Both the position numbers and the translations under genes were made by a program. A stretch of DNA of 64,000 nt from NCBI RefSeq assembly GCF_014207985.1, contig NZ_JACHMI010000001.1, forward strand, positions 417,001 to 481,000. Direction: 5' to 3'. Shown here one piece after another: positions 1 through 7,775 of the stretch. The notes under the pieces were generated by a model. The model was not told the DNA's origin. It saw only the letters and a program-made list of their open reading frames with translations, and did no database searches. This DNA is from Nonomuraea rubra (GTDB taxonomy: Bacteria > Actinomycetota > Actinomycetes > Streptosporangiales > Streptosporangiaceae). Position 1 is the stretch's first letter. Every line of letters starts with the position of its first letter.

Positions 1-1
1 G

Positions 2-1048
2 CTGACGGGGCTCAGGACGGCGATCTTCCACGCCATCCCCGCCCAGTTGAAGACCGCCATCAGCGTGGGCATCGGCCTGTTCATCGCGCTGATCGGGTTC
101 GTGGACGCCGGTTTCGTGCGCAAGGCCGCCGGCACGCCGCTGGAGCTCGGCATCGGCGGCACCCTGACCTCCTGGCCGATCTTCGTGTTCATCATCGGGC
201 TGCTGGCCACGGCGGCGATGGTGGCGCGCAAGGTCAAGGGCGCCATCCTGATCGGGATCGTCGGCACCACGATCCTGGCCATCATCGTCGAGGCGATCGC
301 CAAGCTCGGCCCGTCCTCGCCGGACAACCCCTACACCTGGCAGCTCAACCGGCCCGTCGTGCCCGAGCAGATCTTCGGCTTCAACAACCCGCTCGTCCTG
401 TTCACCGAGTTCGACCCGTTCGGCGGGTTCATCCGGGTGGACGTGCTGCTGGCCGCCCTGCTCGTCTTCACCCTGCTCATCACCGACTTCTTCGACACGA
501 TGGGCACCATCGTGGGCGTCGGCCGCCAGGCGAACCTGGTGCAGGAGGACGGGACGCTGCCGCGGACCAGGGAGATCCTGCTCGTCGACTCGCTCGGGGC
601 CGCCGCCGGCGGCGCCGGCTCCGTCTCCTCCAACACCACCTACATCGAGTCGGCCGCGGGGGTCGGCGAGGGCGCTCGCACTGGCCTCGCCAGCGTGGTC
701 ACGGGGTTGCTGTTCCTCGTGGCCATCTTCTTCGCGCCGCTCGTCACCATCGTGCCGTACGAGGCCGCCGCGCCGGCGCTGGTCATCGTGGGCTTCCTGA
801 TGATGACCGCCATCAAGGACGTCGACTGGAACGACTTCGACATCGCGATCCCGGCCTTCCTCACCATCGTGATCATGTCGTTCACGTACTCGATCTCGAA
901 CGGGATCGGCGCCGGGTTCATCAGCTACGTGCTGATCAAGGTGGTGCGCGGCAAGGCCCGCGACGTGCACCCGCTGCTGTGGGGCGTGGCCGCGCTGTTC
1001 GCGCTCTACTTCGCCATCGGCCCGATCCGGGCGCTGCTCGGCCTCTGA
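2..1048 (+). CDS. NCS2 family permease, purine (hypoxanthine/guanine/adenine) type, 5' truncated
   Basis: This is the C-terminal 348 residues of a nucleobase:cation symporter-2 permease of the AzgA type, an integral membrane transporter of about 450-480 residues in full. The frame is open to the first base of the window, so the real start lies outside it; the TTG at 47 is an internal Leu codon. Visible signatures are the segment around TDFFDTMGTIVGVGRQ (near residue 160), the Ser/Asn-rich SSNTTYIESAAGVGEGARTG stretch typical of the substrate-site helices, and several following membrane helices up to the C-terminus. Substrate is inferred from the family only; xanthine/uracil-type NCS2 members have a different signature. 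No co-transcribed neighbour is evident downstream. Confidence 0.88.
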   Translation: MTGLRTAIFHAIPAQLKTAISVGIGLFIALIGFVDAGFVRKAAGTPLELGIGGTLTSWPIFVFIIGLLATAAMVARKVKGAILIGIVGTTILAIIVEAIAKLGPSSPDNPYTWQLNRPVVPEQIFGFNNPLVLFTEFDPFGGFIRVDVLLAALLVFTLLITDFFDTMGTIVGVGRQANLVQEDGTLPRTREILLVDSLGAAAGGAGSVSSNTTYIESAAGVGEGARTGLASVVTGLLFLVAIFFAPLVTIVPYEAAAPALVIVGFLMMTAIKDVDWNDFDIAIPAFLTIVIMSFTYSISNGIGAGFISYVLIKVVRGKARDVHPLLWGVAALFALYFAIGPIRALLGL

Positions 1049-1156
1049 GGCCGTACCCGATCGTCACACCTTCGGAGCCGTCCCGCACGCGCGGGGCGGC
1101 TTCGGGGTATCAAGGGGTGGAACGACAGTTGTGTCCGGAAATATCTTGCCTTGCCG

Positions 1157-1188
1157 TATAGTTAGCAAAGGTAATGACTCATGCTAAC
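1157..1188 (+). promoter_or_regulatory. Candidate marR promoter and autoregulatory operator
   Basis: A TATAGT hexamer (1157-1162) overlaps an inverted repeat GTTAGCA (1161-1167) / TGCTAAC (1182-1188) with 14 bases between perfect 7-base arms. The right arm covers the ATG of the marR gene at 1181. MarR proteins normally bind such palindromes over their own promoter, so repression of the marR-MFS pair is the obvious reading. I found no convincing -35 hexamer. Confidence 0.5.
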
Positions 1189-1633
1189 CAAAACCCAGCC
1201 CAAGATGGACCTGCGCAGCGACGCAGGTCTGGCTTCAGCCCTGCGCGTTTCATTGGCAAGGCTGAACCGACGCCTACGACGCCAGGCGGCAGCGCACACG
1301 CTGACGCCCACCCAGTTCGCGACCCTCGCCGCGGTGGAACGGCATTCCGGGATAACCCCCGGCGAATTGGCCGAGCTAGAGAAGGTGCAACCACCCTCGA
1401 TGACGCGCGTGATCGCCGCCCTCGAGGAGCGCGGCCTGGTCGCCCGCACCCCGCATCCGACCGATCGGCGCCAGGTGACCGTGTCGGTGACCGAGGCCGC
1501 CGAGAAGCTGCTGAAGGAGGAGCGCCGCCGCAAGGAGGCGTGGTTGACGCAGCGGTTGAAGGAGTTGTCTCCGGAGGAGAGGTCGATCCTCAGGCAGGCG
1601 GCGCCGATCCTGGAGAAGCTCAGCAAGATATAG
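1181..1633 (+). CDS. MarR family transcriptional regulator
   Basis: A 150-residue winged-helix regulator. The MarR core is clear: helix-turn-helix with TPTQFATLAAVERHSGITPGEL (about 42-63), recognition helix region PPSMTRVIAALEERGLVAR (about 71-89), then the wing sequence with PTDRRQVTVSVTEAA (about 92-106). A charged C-terminal dimerisation helix follows. The gene lies 24 bases upstream of an MFS exporter gene on the same strand, the usual arrangement for a repressor that senses a compound exported by its neighbour. An inverted repeat overlaps the start codon. An alternative start at 1205 would remove eight residues but has no ribosome binding site. Confidence 0.9.
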   Translation: MLTKTQPKMDLRSDAGLASALRVSLARLNRRLRRQAAAHTLTPTQFATLAAVERHSGITPGELAELEKVQPPSMTRVIAALEERGLVARTPHPTDRRQVTVSVTEAAEKLLKEERRRKEAWLTQRLKELSPEERSILRQAAPILEKLSKI

Positions 1634-1656
1634 AGCCCGAAGAACCCAGGACCGGG

Positions 1657-2898
1657 ATGTTCCGGTCACTCAGGGTTCGTAACTACCGCATGTTCGCGGC
1701 GGGCGGCACCGTCTCCAACATCGGCACCTGGCTGCAGCGCACCGCCCAGGACTGGCTGGTGCTCGACCTGACCGCCGGCCCCGGCAACGCCCACGGCAGC
1801 GCGGCGGCGCTCGGCACGGCGACCGCGCTGCAGTTCCTGCCGATGTTGCTGTTCGGGATGTTCGGCGGGGTGCTCGCCGACCGCTACCCCAAGCGGCCCA
1901 TCCTCATCGGCGCCCAGACGCTCATGGCCGGGCTCGCGCTCACCATCGGCATCCTCACCATGACGGGGACCGCCCAGGTCTGGCACGTGTACGTGATGGC
2001 GTTCCTGCTCGGCATGATCTCCTGCGTGGAGGTGCCGACGCGGCAGGCGTTCGTGGTCGAGATGGTCGGCCGCGCGGACCTGCCCAACGCGATCGCACTC
2101 AACAGCTCCATCTTCAACCTGGCCCGCGTGGTCGGCCCGGCGCTCGCCGGCGTGCTGATCTACGTGCTGGGCGGCACGGGGCCGATCTTCCTGATCAACG
2201 CGCTGACGTTCGGCGGGGTGATCTCCAGCCTGATCTTCATGCGCAAGGCCGAGCTGAACGTCGCCGAGCCCGTCCCCCGGGCCAAGGGCCAGCTCCGCGA
2301 GGGGCTCCGGTACGTGCTGCGGCACGAGGAGCTGCTCATGCCGGTGCTGCTGATCGCCTTCGTGTCGATGTTCTCGCAGTCGTTCTCGATGTCGATCGCG
2401 CTCATGGCGCGGGAGGTGTTCGGGGCCGGGGCGTCCTCGTTCGGGCTGGCGTCCAGCATGTTCGCGGTGGGCGCGCTCGGCGGGGCGCTGCTCGCGGCGC
2501 GGCGGGCGCGGCTGTCGCGCAAGGTGCTCTTCGCCGGGGCGATCGGGTTCGGGCTGTTCCAGATCGCCACCGGGGTGGCGCCGTTCTACCCCGCCTACCT
2601 GCTGCTGCTGATCCCCACCGGGATCGCGCTGATCACCATCAACACCGTCGCCAACGCCAGCGTCCAGATCGCCACCTCGCCCGAGATGCGGGGCCGGGTC
2701 ATGGGGATCTACATGCTGGTCTTCACCGGTGGGGCGCCGCTGGGGGCGCCGCTGATCGGGTGGCTGTCCGAGCTGGGCGGGCCGCGGACGGGAGTCATCC
2801 TGTCCGGTGCGCTGGTCCTGGTCGGGACGGGGCTGGCCGTCCTGATGACGCGGCTGATCAGCTCGCGCGTGGGCAGGCCGGCGCTCGCCGTGGCATGA
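1657..2898 (+). CDS. MFS transporter (MFS_3 / EntS-like exporter)
   Basis: A 413-residue major facilitator protein with about 12 membrane helices. The N-terminus FRSLRVRNYRMFAAGGTVSNIGTWLQRTAQDWLVL is typical of the MFS_3 family (enterobactin exporter-like), as is the loop GVLADRYPKRPILIG between helices 2 and 3 and MRGRVMGIY in the second half. The frame is open far upstream, but the ATG at 1657 gives the conserved family N-terminus and sits 24 bases after the marR stop codon. It probably exports a small hydrophobic compound under MarR control; the substrate cannot be read from sequence. A strong hairpin at 2912-2942 follows the stop. Confidence 0.87.
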   Translation: MFRSLRVRNYRMFAAGGTVSNIGTWLQRTAQDWLVLDLTAGPGNAHGSAAALGTATALQFLPMLLFGMFGGVLADRYPKRPILIGAQTLMAGLALTIGILTMTGTAQVWHVYVMAFLLGMISCVEVPTRQAFVVEMVGRADLPNAIALNSSIFNLARVVGPALAGVLIYVLGGTGPIFLINALTFGGVISSLIFMRKAELNVAEPVPRAKGQLREGLRYVLRHEELLMPVLLIAFVSMFSQSFSMSIALMAREVFGAGASSFGLASSMFAVGALGGALLAARRARLSRKVLFAGAIGFGLFQIATGVAPFYPAYLLLLIPTGIALITINTVANASVQIATSPEMRGRVMGIYMLVFTGGAPLGAPLIGWLSELGGPRTGVILSGALVLVGTGLAVLMTRLISSRVGRPALAVA

Positions 2899-2911
2899 GT
2901 CATTGCATCCG

Positions 2912-2942
2912 GGCGGGCACTCGCGGCAGGCGGGTGCCCGCC
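2912..2942 (+). terminator. Hairpin terminator after marR-MFS
   Basis: Perfect 9-base stem GGCGGGCAC (2912-2920) / GTGCCCGCC (2934-2942), 13-base loop, 13 bases after the MFS stop codon. There is no U-tract, which is common in high-GC actinomycetes. Confidence 0.5.
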
Positions 2943-2997
2943 TCTGGCGTACGGGCGGTGTGAGGGGCGAGGGCGGGCGGGAGGAGAATCGTGAGGC

Positions 2998-3555
2998 ATG
3001 AGGCTCTTCGCGGCGCTGGTGCCGCCCGACGACGTGCTGGACGAGATCGCGCGTGCCATCGCGCCGCACGTCGGGCAGGTGCCGGGGCTGCGCTGGCCCG
3101 ACCGGGAGACCTGGCACATCACGCTCGGGTTCTTCGGCGAGGTGCCCGAGCAGGTGCTGCCCGAGCTGGAGGTCCGCCTGGCCCGTGCCGTACGCCGCTA
3201 CCCCGTGCTGAACCTGGCCTTCGACGGGTTCGGCGCCTTCTCCTCCGTACGGCGGGCCCGGGTCCTCTGGGTGGGCGTCACCGGCGACTCCATGACCAGG
3301 CTCGCCGACTCCGTCAAGGCGGGCGCGCGCCGGGCGGGAGCGGCGCAGACCGACGAGAAGCGGTTCCACCCCCACCTCACGCTCGCCAGGGCCAAGGCCG
3401 AGACGGACCTGCGGGAGCTGGTGGAATCGCTGTCGGGGTTCAGCGGGTCGCCGTGGCGGGCCGAGCGCGTCCGGCTCGTCCGCAGCCACACGGGAGCGCA
3501 GGTGAGGTACGAGTCACTCGCCGAATGGGCGCTGGCACCCGCCGAGCAGGGCTAG
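2998..3555 (+). CDS. thpR: RNA 2',3'-cyclic phosphodiesterase (2H phosphoesterase)
   Basis: A 185-residue cytosolic protein of the LigT/ThpR 2H family, which opens 2',3'-cyclic phosphate ends of RNA. Both signature tetrapeptides are intact: H40-I-T-L in the first half and H127-L-T-L in the second, spaced as expected for the two-lobed fold; length matches the family. A strong ribosome binding site GGGAGGAG lies upstream of the ATG. The gene stands alone, with a terminator hairpin before it and a bidirectional hairpin after it. Confidence 0.9.
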   Translation: MRLFAALVPPDDVLDEIARAIAPHVGQVPGLRWPDRETWHITLGFFGEVPEQVLPELEVRLARAVRRYPVLNLAFDGFGAFSSVRRARVLWVGVTGDSMTRLADSVKAGARRAGAAQTDEKRFHPHLTLARAKAETDLRELVESLSGFSGSPWRAERVRLVRSHTGAQVRYESLAEWALAPAEQG

Positions 3556-3565
3556 GCTCCAGGTC

Positions 3566-3649
3566 GTGGATCGTCCTCGCCCCTGGCTGCTGCCCATCGT
3601 GCTCGGCCTGCTGCTGCTCATCGTCGTCGTCGGCGCCCTGCTGAGCTGA
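3566..3649 (+). CDS. Possible small single-pass membrane protein (27 aa)
   Basis: A GTG-started frame of 27 codons beginning 10 bases after the thpR stop codon. The predicted peptide is a short polar start (VDRPRP) followed by one hydrophobic helix (WLLPIVLGLLLLIVVVGALLS). Composition fits a membrane-anchored small protein, and the spacing fits co-transcription with thpR. The preceding bases GGCTCCAGGTC contain only a weak ribosome binding site. It may be chance; there is no homology evidence. Confidence 0.35.
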   Translation: MDRPRPWLLPIVLGLLLLIVVVGALLS

Positions 3650-3666
3650 TGCCGCGCACGCCGTGA

Positions 3667-3704
3667 GGGCCGCTGCCGGACGCGTGACGCCACGGCAACG
3701 GCCC
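3667..3704. terminator. Bidirectional terminator between convergent genes
   Basis: A 12-base stem with one mismatch: GGGCCGCTGCCG (3667-3678) and CGGCAACGGCCC (3693-3704), 14-base loop. It lies between thpR (+) and the aldo/keto reductase gene (-), where a shared terminator is expected. Confidence 0.55.
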
Positions 3705-3721
3705 GCCGTACGGTGGAGCGG

Positions 3722-4690
3722 CTACCAGGCGTAGTCCTCCGGGGCGGTGCGGTGGCCGGGGAAGATCTCGTCGAGACGGGCCAGCGCGGCCTCGTCGAGG
3801 TCGATCTCCAGGGCGCGCAGGCTGCCTTCGAGCTGCTGCATCGTGCGCGGGCCGATGATCGGCGACACGACCGCGCGCTGCTTGAGCAGCCAGGCCAGGG
3901 CGACGTCCGCCGGGTCCGCGCCCAACTCGTCGCTGAACTTCTCGTACTGCTCGATCTTGTCGCGGTGCCGCTCCAGCTGCTTGAGCATGTGGTCGGCGCC
4001 CGAGCGGCCCTTGTCGAGCTTGCGCAGGACACCGCCGAGCAGGCCACCGGCCAGCGGGCTCCACGGGATGACGCCGAGGCCGTAGTCCTCGGCGGCGGGC
4101 AGCACTTCGAGCTCCGGCGCGCGCGTGAGCAAGTTGTAGTGGGTCTGCTCGCTGACCAGGCCGAAGAAGCCGCGGCGGGCCGCGGTCTCCTGGGCCTTGG
4201 CCAGGTGCCAGCCCGCGAAGTTGGACGAGCCGACGTAGAGGATCTTGCCCTGCTGCCGCAGGACCTCCATGGCCTCCCAGAACTCCTCGAACGGAGTCGT
4301 CCTGTGCACGTGGTGGGCCTGGTAGACGTCGATGTAGTCGGTCTGGAGGCGCTTCAGCGAGGCGTCGCAGGCCCGGCGGATGTTGAGCGCGGACAGGCCC
4401 CGCTCGTTGGGCCAGTCGCCCATGTCGCCGTAGACCTTGGTGGCCAGGACCGTCTTCTCCCGGCGGCCGCCGCCCTGGGCGAACCACCGGCCGACGATCT
4501 GCTCGGTGATGCCCTCGCCCTTCTGGCCGCCATAGACGTTCGCCGTGTCGAAGAAGTTCAGCCCCAGCTCGTGAGCCCGGTCCATGATCGCGAAGGAGTC
4601 TTCCTCCGTGGTGCGCGGGCCGAAGTTCATGGTGCCGAGGCAGAGCGGGCTCACCAGGAGACCGCTGCGTCCGAGATTGACGTAGTCCAT
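3722..4690 (-). CDS. Aldo/keto reductase
   Basis: A 322-residue NAD(P)H-dependent (beta/alpha)8-barrel oxidoreductase. The catalytic tetrad is readable: Asp49, Tyr53 (FFDTANVYGG), Lys85 (VLATK) and the His at 126 (DVYQAHH). C-terminal GPRTMQQLEGSLRALEIDL is the cofactor-binding region of the YhdN/Tas-like subgroup. The start is placed at 4690 because MDYVNLGRSGLLVSPLCLG is the family N-terminus; a start at 4720 would add ten residues and run through a palindrome. The gene is alone on this strand, behind the 16-bp palindrome at 4710-4725, which suggests inducible control. Physiological substrate unknown. Confidence 0.9.
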   Translation of the reverse strand: MDYVNLGRSGLLVSPLCLGTMNFGPRTTEEDSFAIMDRAHELGLNFFDTANVYGGQKGEGITEQIVGRWFAQGGGRREKTVLATKVYGDMGDWPNERGLSALNIRRACDASLKRLQTDYIDVYQAHHVHRTTPFEEFWEAMEVLRQQGKILYVGSSNFAGWHLAKAQETAARRGFFGLVSEQTHYNLLTRAPELEVLPAAEDYGLGVIPWSPLAGGLLGGVLRKLDKGRSGADHMLKQLERHRDKIEQYEKFSDELGADPADVALAWLLKQRAVVSPIIGPRTMQQLEGSLRALEIDLDEAALARLDEIFPGHRTAPEDYAW

Positions 4691-4709
4691 GACGAACAAC
4701 CCTAAGGAC

Positions 4710-4725
4710 CTGGAGTGCACTCCAG
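4710..4725 (-). promoter_or_regulatory. Perfect 16-bp palindrome, MerR-type operator candidate
   Basis: CTGGAGTGCACTCCAG is a perfect palindrome 20 bases upstream of the aldo/keto reductase start. Elements of the form GGAGTGCACTCC are typical of MerR-family operators controlling oxidoreductase genes. No merR gene lies in this window, so any regulator would be encoded elsewhere. Confidence 0.5.
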
Positions 4726-4776
4726 GCCATAGACTCGCTCCATGATCTCGCAGCCCCGGCCGGATCTCCTCCCCTC

Positions 4777-6069
4777 GTGATCGCGCTGCTGCGTGCCGCC
4801 ATGCCGCTCTTCCTCGCGATGGTCGCGGGCACGGCCGGGTCGCTGGTGGTCACCTCGGTGCTGGGCAACCACGACACGGTCACGCTGGCGGCGTTCGCCG
4901 TGATCAGCGCCGTGCTCAGTGCCGCGGCCGCCGCCGTGCAGGGCGCGTTACGCGGGCTCGGGCCGTTCGTGGCGCCGTTCAGGGAGGAGCCCGCGGCGGC
5001 CGTGCCGGTCGTGCGGGACGCGCGCTGGCTCAGCCTGGCCACGGGTTTGCTCGGCGCCCTCGTGGTGCTCTGCGTGCCGCCGCTCGCCCGGCTCACCGGG
5101 GTGCCGGACGAGGTGGTGCGGGAGATGGGCGTGCTGCCGTGGTTCCTGGCGGCGTATCTGCTGGTCTTCGCCTCCACCGGCGGGGCGAGCACCATCCTCG
5201 TCGCGCTGGGGCGCAGCGGGTACGTGCTCTGGCCCACGCTGGTCTTCGGGGTGGGCGTGGCCGGGCTCACCGCGCTGCTGGTGCCGGGCCTCGGGCTGAC
5301 CGGGGTGGGCATCGCCTGGGTGCTCTCCGGCGCGGGGGCGGCGGGCGTGGCCACGCTCAGCCTGCGGAAGGCGCTGGGGCGGCCCATCGGGCAGGGGCGG
5401 CCCAGGACCCGCGAGATCATGAAGCTGGCGAGGGTCAGCATCCCGCTGGCCGGGACCGTGCTCATCAAGTTCGGCGTGCTGAGCGTGGTGACCTTCGCCG
5501 CGAGCACCACGGGCACGCGCGACACCGCCGCGCACGCGGTGCTGAGCACGCTCACCGGCATGATCATGCTGGCCTCCCTGTCCGTCGCGCAGGCCGCGGT
5601 GCCCGAGGTGGCCCGCGCGGCCGACCCGGCCGGCGCGCGGCGGGCCCACCGGAGCGCGGCTCTGCTCGCTGTAACAGGGACGCTCGTGGTGGCCGGTCTG
5701 CTGCTCGGGCTCGGCGACAACGTGCTCGGGCTCTTCACCGACGACGGCGCGGTGCGGGAGCGGGCGCTCGGCCTGCTGCCGCTGATGTTGCTGTCGGCGA
5801 CGCTCGACGCGGCCCAGGCCGTGCAGGGCACCGGCCTGACCGCGCTCAAGCGCTCCGCGTCCAGCCTGCTCTACTTCGTCATCGGGTACGGCCTGCTGGT
5901 CGTGGCCGCCGTCCCCGTCGCCAGGACGTGGGGCATCGACGGGCTGTGGGCGGCCATGGCGGTGGCCAACGGGCTCCTGGTGGTGCTCCAGGGCACCGGG
6001 TTCCACCGCCACAGCGCCAGGGTGGGTCAGAACCCGGGCAGCACGAGGTCCCCCGCCCAGGCCCGGTAG
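4777..6069 (+). CDS. MATE family efflux transporter
   Basis: A 430-residue multidrug and toxin extrusion type membrane protein with about 12 helices in two similar halves. The N-terminus MIALLRAAMPLFLAMVAGTAGSLVVTSVLG and the PLAGTVLIKFGVLSVVTFAAS segment after the central loop fit the MatE fold, including the DinF-like helix 7 start. The GTG start at 4777 overlaps the TGA of a 12-codon frame starting at ATG 4742, suggesting translational coupling to a tiny leader. Codon 58 (4948-4950) is TTA, rare in this genome type. The last 43 bases overlap the end of the convergent gene at 6027-7178. Substrate unknown. Confidence 0.8.
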   Translation: MIALLRAAMPLFLAMVAGTAGSLVVTSVLGNHDTVTLAAFAVISAVLSAAAAAVQGALRGLGPFVAPFREEPAAAVPVVRDARWLSLATGLLGALVVLCVPPLARLTGVPDEVVREMGVLPWFLAAYLLVFASTGGASTILVALGRSGYVLWPTLVFGVGVAGLTALLVPGLGLTGVGIAWVLSGAGAAGVATLSLRKALGRPIGQGRPRTREIMKLARVSIPLAGTVLIKFGVLSVVTFAASTTGTRDTAAHAVLSTLTGMIMLASLSVAQAAVPEVARAADPAGARRAHRSAALLAVTGTLVVAGLLLGLGDNVLGLFTDDGAVRERALGLLPLMLLSATLDAAQAVQGTGLTALKRSASSLLYFVIGYGLLVVAAVPVARTWGIDGLWAAMAVANGLLVVLQGTGFHRHSARVGQNPGSTRSPAQAR

Positions 6070-7178
6070 GTGTAGGACTCCAGCTTCCGTACCCGGCCGC
6101 TGTTCACGTCCACCGCGTACGTCGTCTCGCCCAGCGTCGGAGTCCCGTCCTTCCCGCGCTCGAACGGCGGGTTGCCGGTGACCATCACCTCGTTCGCGCT
6201 GAGCCAGCCGCCGATGCGGGAGACCTCGAAGCCCTCGGGCGCGTCGCGCAGCTTCGCCCTCGTCAGCTCCCGCCCGGTGGTGACGTCCAGGGTGACGATC
6301 GTGTCGGGCGGGCGCGAGTTCATCCCCTGCGTCGCGCCGTCCAGGAAGGGCAGGACCCGGCCGTCGGCCGACGGCTCGCCAAAGCGTCGCAGGTCGTCAG
6401 CCGGCGAGGGGACCACCTGCACCTCGCCTCCCTTCAGCAGCCCCAGCCTGCCCCGGTCGTCGCCGAGGACGACGGGGCTGCCGCCGTTCCCGATGCGCTG
6501 GATGTACCAGCCCGGTGGCACGTCGGTCACCTGGCCGCTCTCCATGTCCACGACGACGATCGGCCAGCCCCGGCCGGTCATGGCCAGGAAACGGCCGTCC
6601 GGCGAGAGCCGTACCAGGCCGGCGCCCTTGACCATGGTGTCCCGCGGGAACGTCTGCGGCGTCAGCAGGACCGCGCCCGTCTCCAGGTCGCGGACCGCGT
6701 AGCGCTGGTCCGACTCGCGGTAGTACGCCACCTTCCGCCCGTCGGAGGAGATCACCAGCGGGGCGCCGGTGTTCATGTAGTTGCCGGCGGTCTGCTCGGT
6801 GAACACGCTCACCGCGTCCGGCATCCTGAAGCTCTCGCCCCCGCGGGTCACCAGCCGCCACTGCGCGCACTCCTGGCCGGCGAAGGTGTGGGTGTTCTTC
6901 CGGTAGTCCCACTGCCTGCCGCAGAAGTCGTAGTACGCGTACGCGGCCCGGTCCACGCCCTGCCCGGGCAGCACGTCGGTCACCGTGCCGCTGATCGTGT
7001 CGCCGCCGGGGGAGGCGGTGAGCAACGGCACGCCGAGCGCCAGCGCGACCAGCGCGGCCACCACCGACCCGAACGACGCCGCCCTGCGCCGCCGTGCCCC
7101 CCGCACGGCCCGCTCGGCGAGGTCCACGTCGGGAGCCTGCTCGGCGAGCAGGCGGAGCTCGTCGGTGAACCTGGTCAT
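6027..7178 (-). CDS. Membrane-anchored beta-propeller-like protein, probable sigma-factor partner
   Basis: A 383-residue protein of no recognised family. Residues 1-30 are a cytoplasmic tail (MTRFTDELRLLAEQAPDVDLAERAVRGARRRR), about 34-54 form one membrane helix, and the rest is extracellular, beta-rich and WD40/TolB-like with repeats such as LSPDGRFLAMTG and ISSDGRKVAYY. Its ATG overlaps the TGA of the ECF sigma gene upstream by four bases (ATGA), so the two are translationally coupled. Position and topology fit an anti-sigma or signal-sensing partner. No HXXXCXXC zinc anti-sigma motif is present, so this role is inferred from context only. Confidence 0.7.
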   Translation of the reverse strand: MTRFTDELRLLAEQAPDVDLAERAVRGARRRRAASFGSVVAALVALALGVPLLTASPGGDTISGTVTDVLPGQGVDRAAYAYYDFCGRQWDYRKNTHTFAGQECAQWRLVTRGGESFRMPDAVSVFTEQTAGNYMNTGAPLVISSDGRKVAYYRESDQRYAVRDLETGAVLLTPQTFPRDTMVKGAGLVRLSPDGRFLAMTGRGWPIVVVDMESGQVTDVPPGWYIQRIGNGGSPVVLGDDRGRLGLLKGGEVQVVPSPADDLRRFGEPSADGRVLPFLDGATQGMNSRPPDTIVTLDVTTGRELTRAKLRDAPEGFEVSRIGGWLSANEVMVTGNPPFERGKDGTPTLGETTYAVDVNSGRVRKLESYTYRAWAGDLVLPGF

Positions 7179-7696
7179 CGGGGTACCTCCTCGGGATCGA
7201 CGTCGTGCAGCAGCTCGGCCAGCTCGGGGGCGAGGGTGCGCAGGCGGCCGAGCGCGTGGCTGGTCTGGCTCTTGACCGTGCCCTGCGAGCAGCCGAGCAG
7301 GTCGGCGGTCTCCTCGACGCTGCGGTCCTCGTAGTAACGCAGCACCAGGACGGCCCGCTGGCGCGGCGTCAGGCGCATCAGGGCGCGCTGCAGCGCCATG
7401 CGCGTCAGGCTCTGGTCGCCCGGGTCCCGGCCCGGCCCGACGTCCGGTGGATGGGCCGTGGGCGTCTCGGCCCGCCTGCGCCTGCGCCAGGAGGTGTGCT
7501 CGTTGACGAGGGCACGGCGCACGTACGCCTCAGGGTTGCCGTCGGCGAGCCGCCTCCAGTGCCTGGCCGCTCGCATCAGCACGGTCTGCAGCAGGTCCTC
7601 GGCCTGCGGGGCGTCACCGGTGAGCAGGTACGCGGTACGCATCAGCGATCGCTGGCGCCCCCGTACGAACTCCCTGAAGCCCTCGTATGGATCCAT
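7175..7696 (-). CDS. SigE-family ECF RNA polymerase sigma factor
   Basis: A 173-residue ECF sigma factor of the actinobacterial SigE/SigM-like group. Sigma region 2 covers about 7-75 (GFREFVRGRQRSLMRTAYLLTGDAPQAEDLLQTVL) and region 4 about 110-160 with LTPRQRAVLVLRYYEDRSVEETADLLGCSQGTVKSQTSHAL. The start at 7696 was chosen because MDPYEGFREFV is the usual N-terminus of this group and a GGAGAGG ribosome binding site precedes it; the frame is open further upstream. It is the first gene of a two-gene operon with the membrane protein whose ATG overlaps its stop. Confidence 0.9.
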   Translation of the reverse strand: MDPYEGFREFVRGRQRSLMRTAYLLTGDAPQAEDLLQTVLMRAARHWRRLADGNPEAYVRRALVNEHTSWRRRRRAETPTAHPPDVGPGRDPGDQSLTRMALQRALMRLTPRQRAVLVLRYYEDRSVEETADLLGCSQGTVKSQTSHALGRLRTLAPELAELLHDVDPEEVPR

Positions 7697-7775
7697 GCCT
7701 CTCCTTTCACCCCCTAACAACGCGACCCGGGGCGACCGCGTTGGAAGGCCGGTCCGGCGCGTGCGCGGGTGGGGC

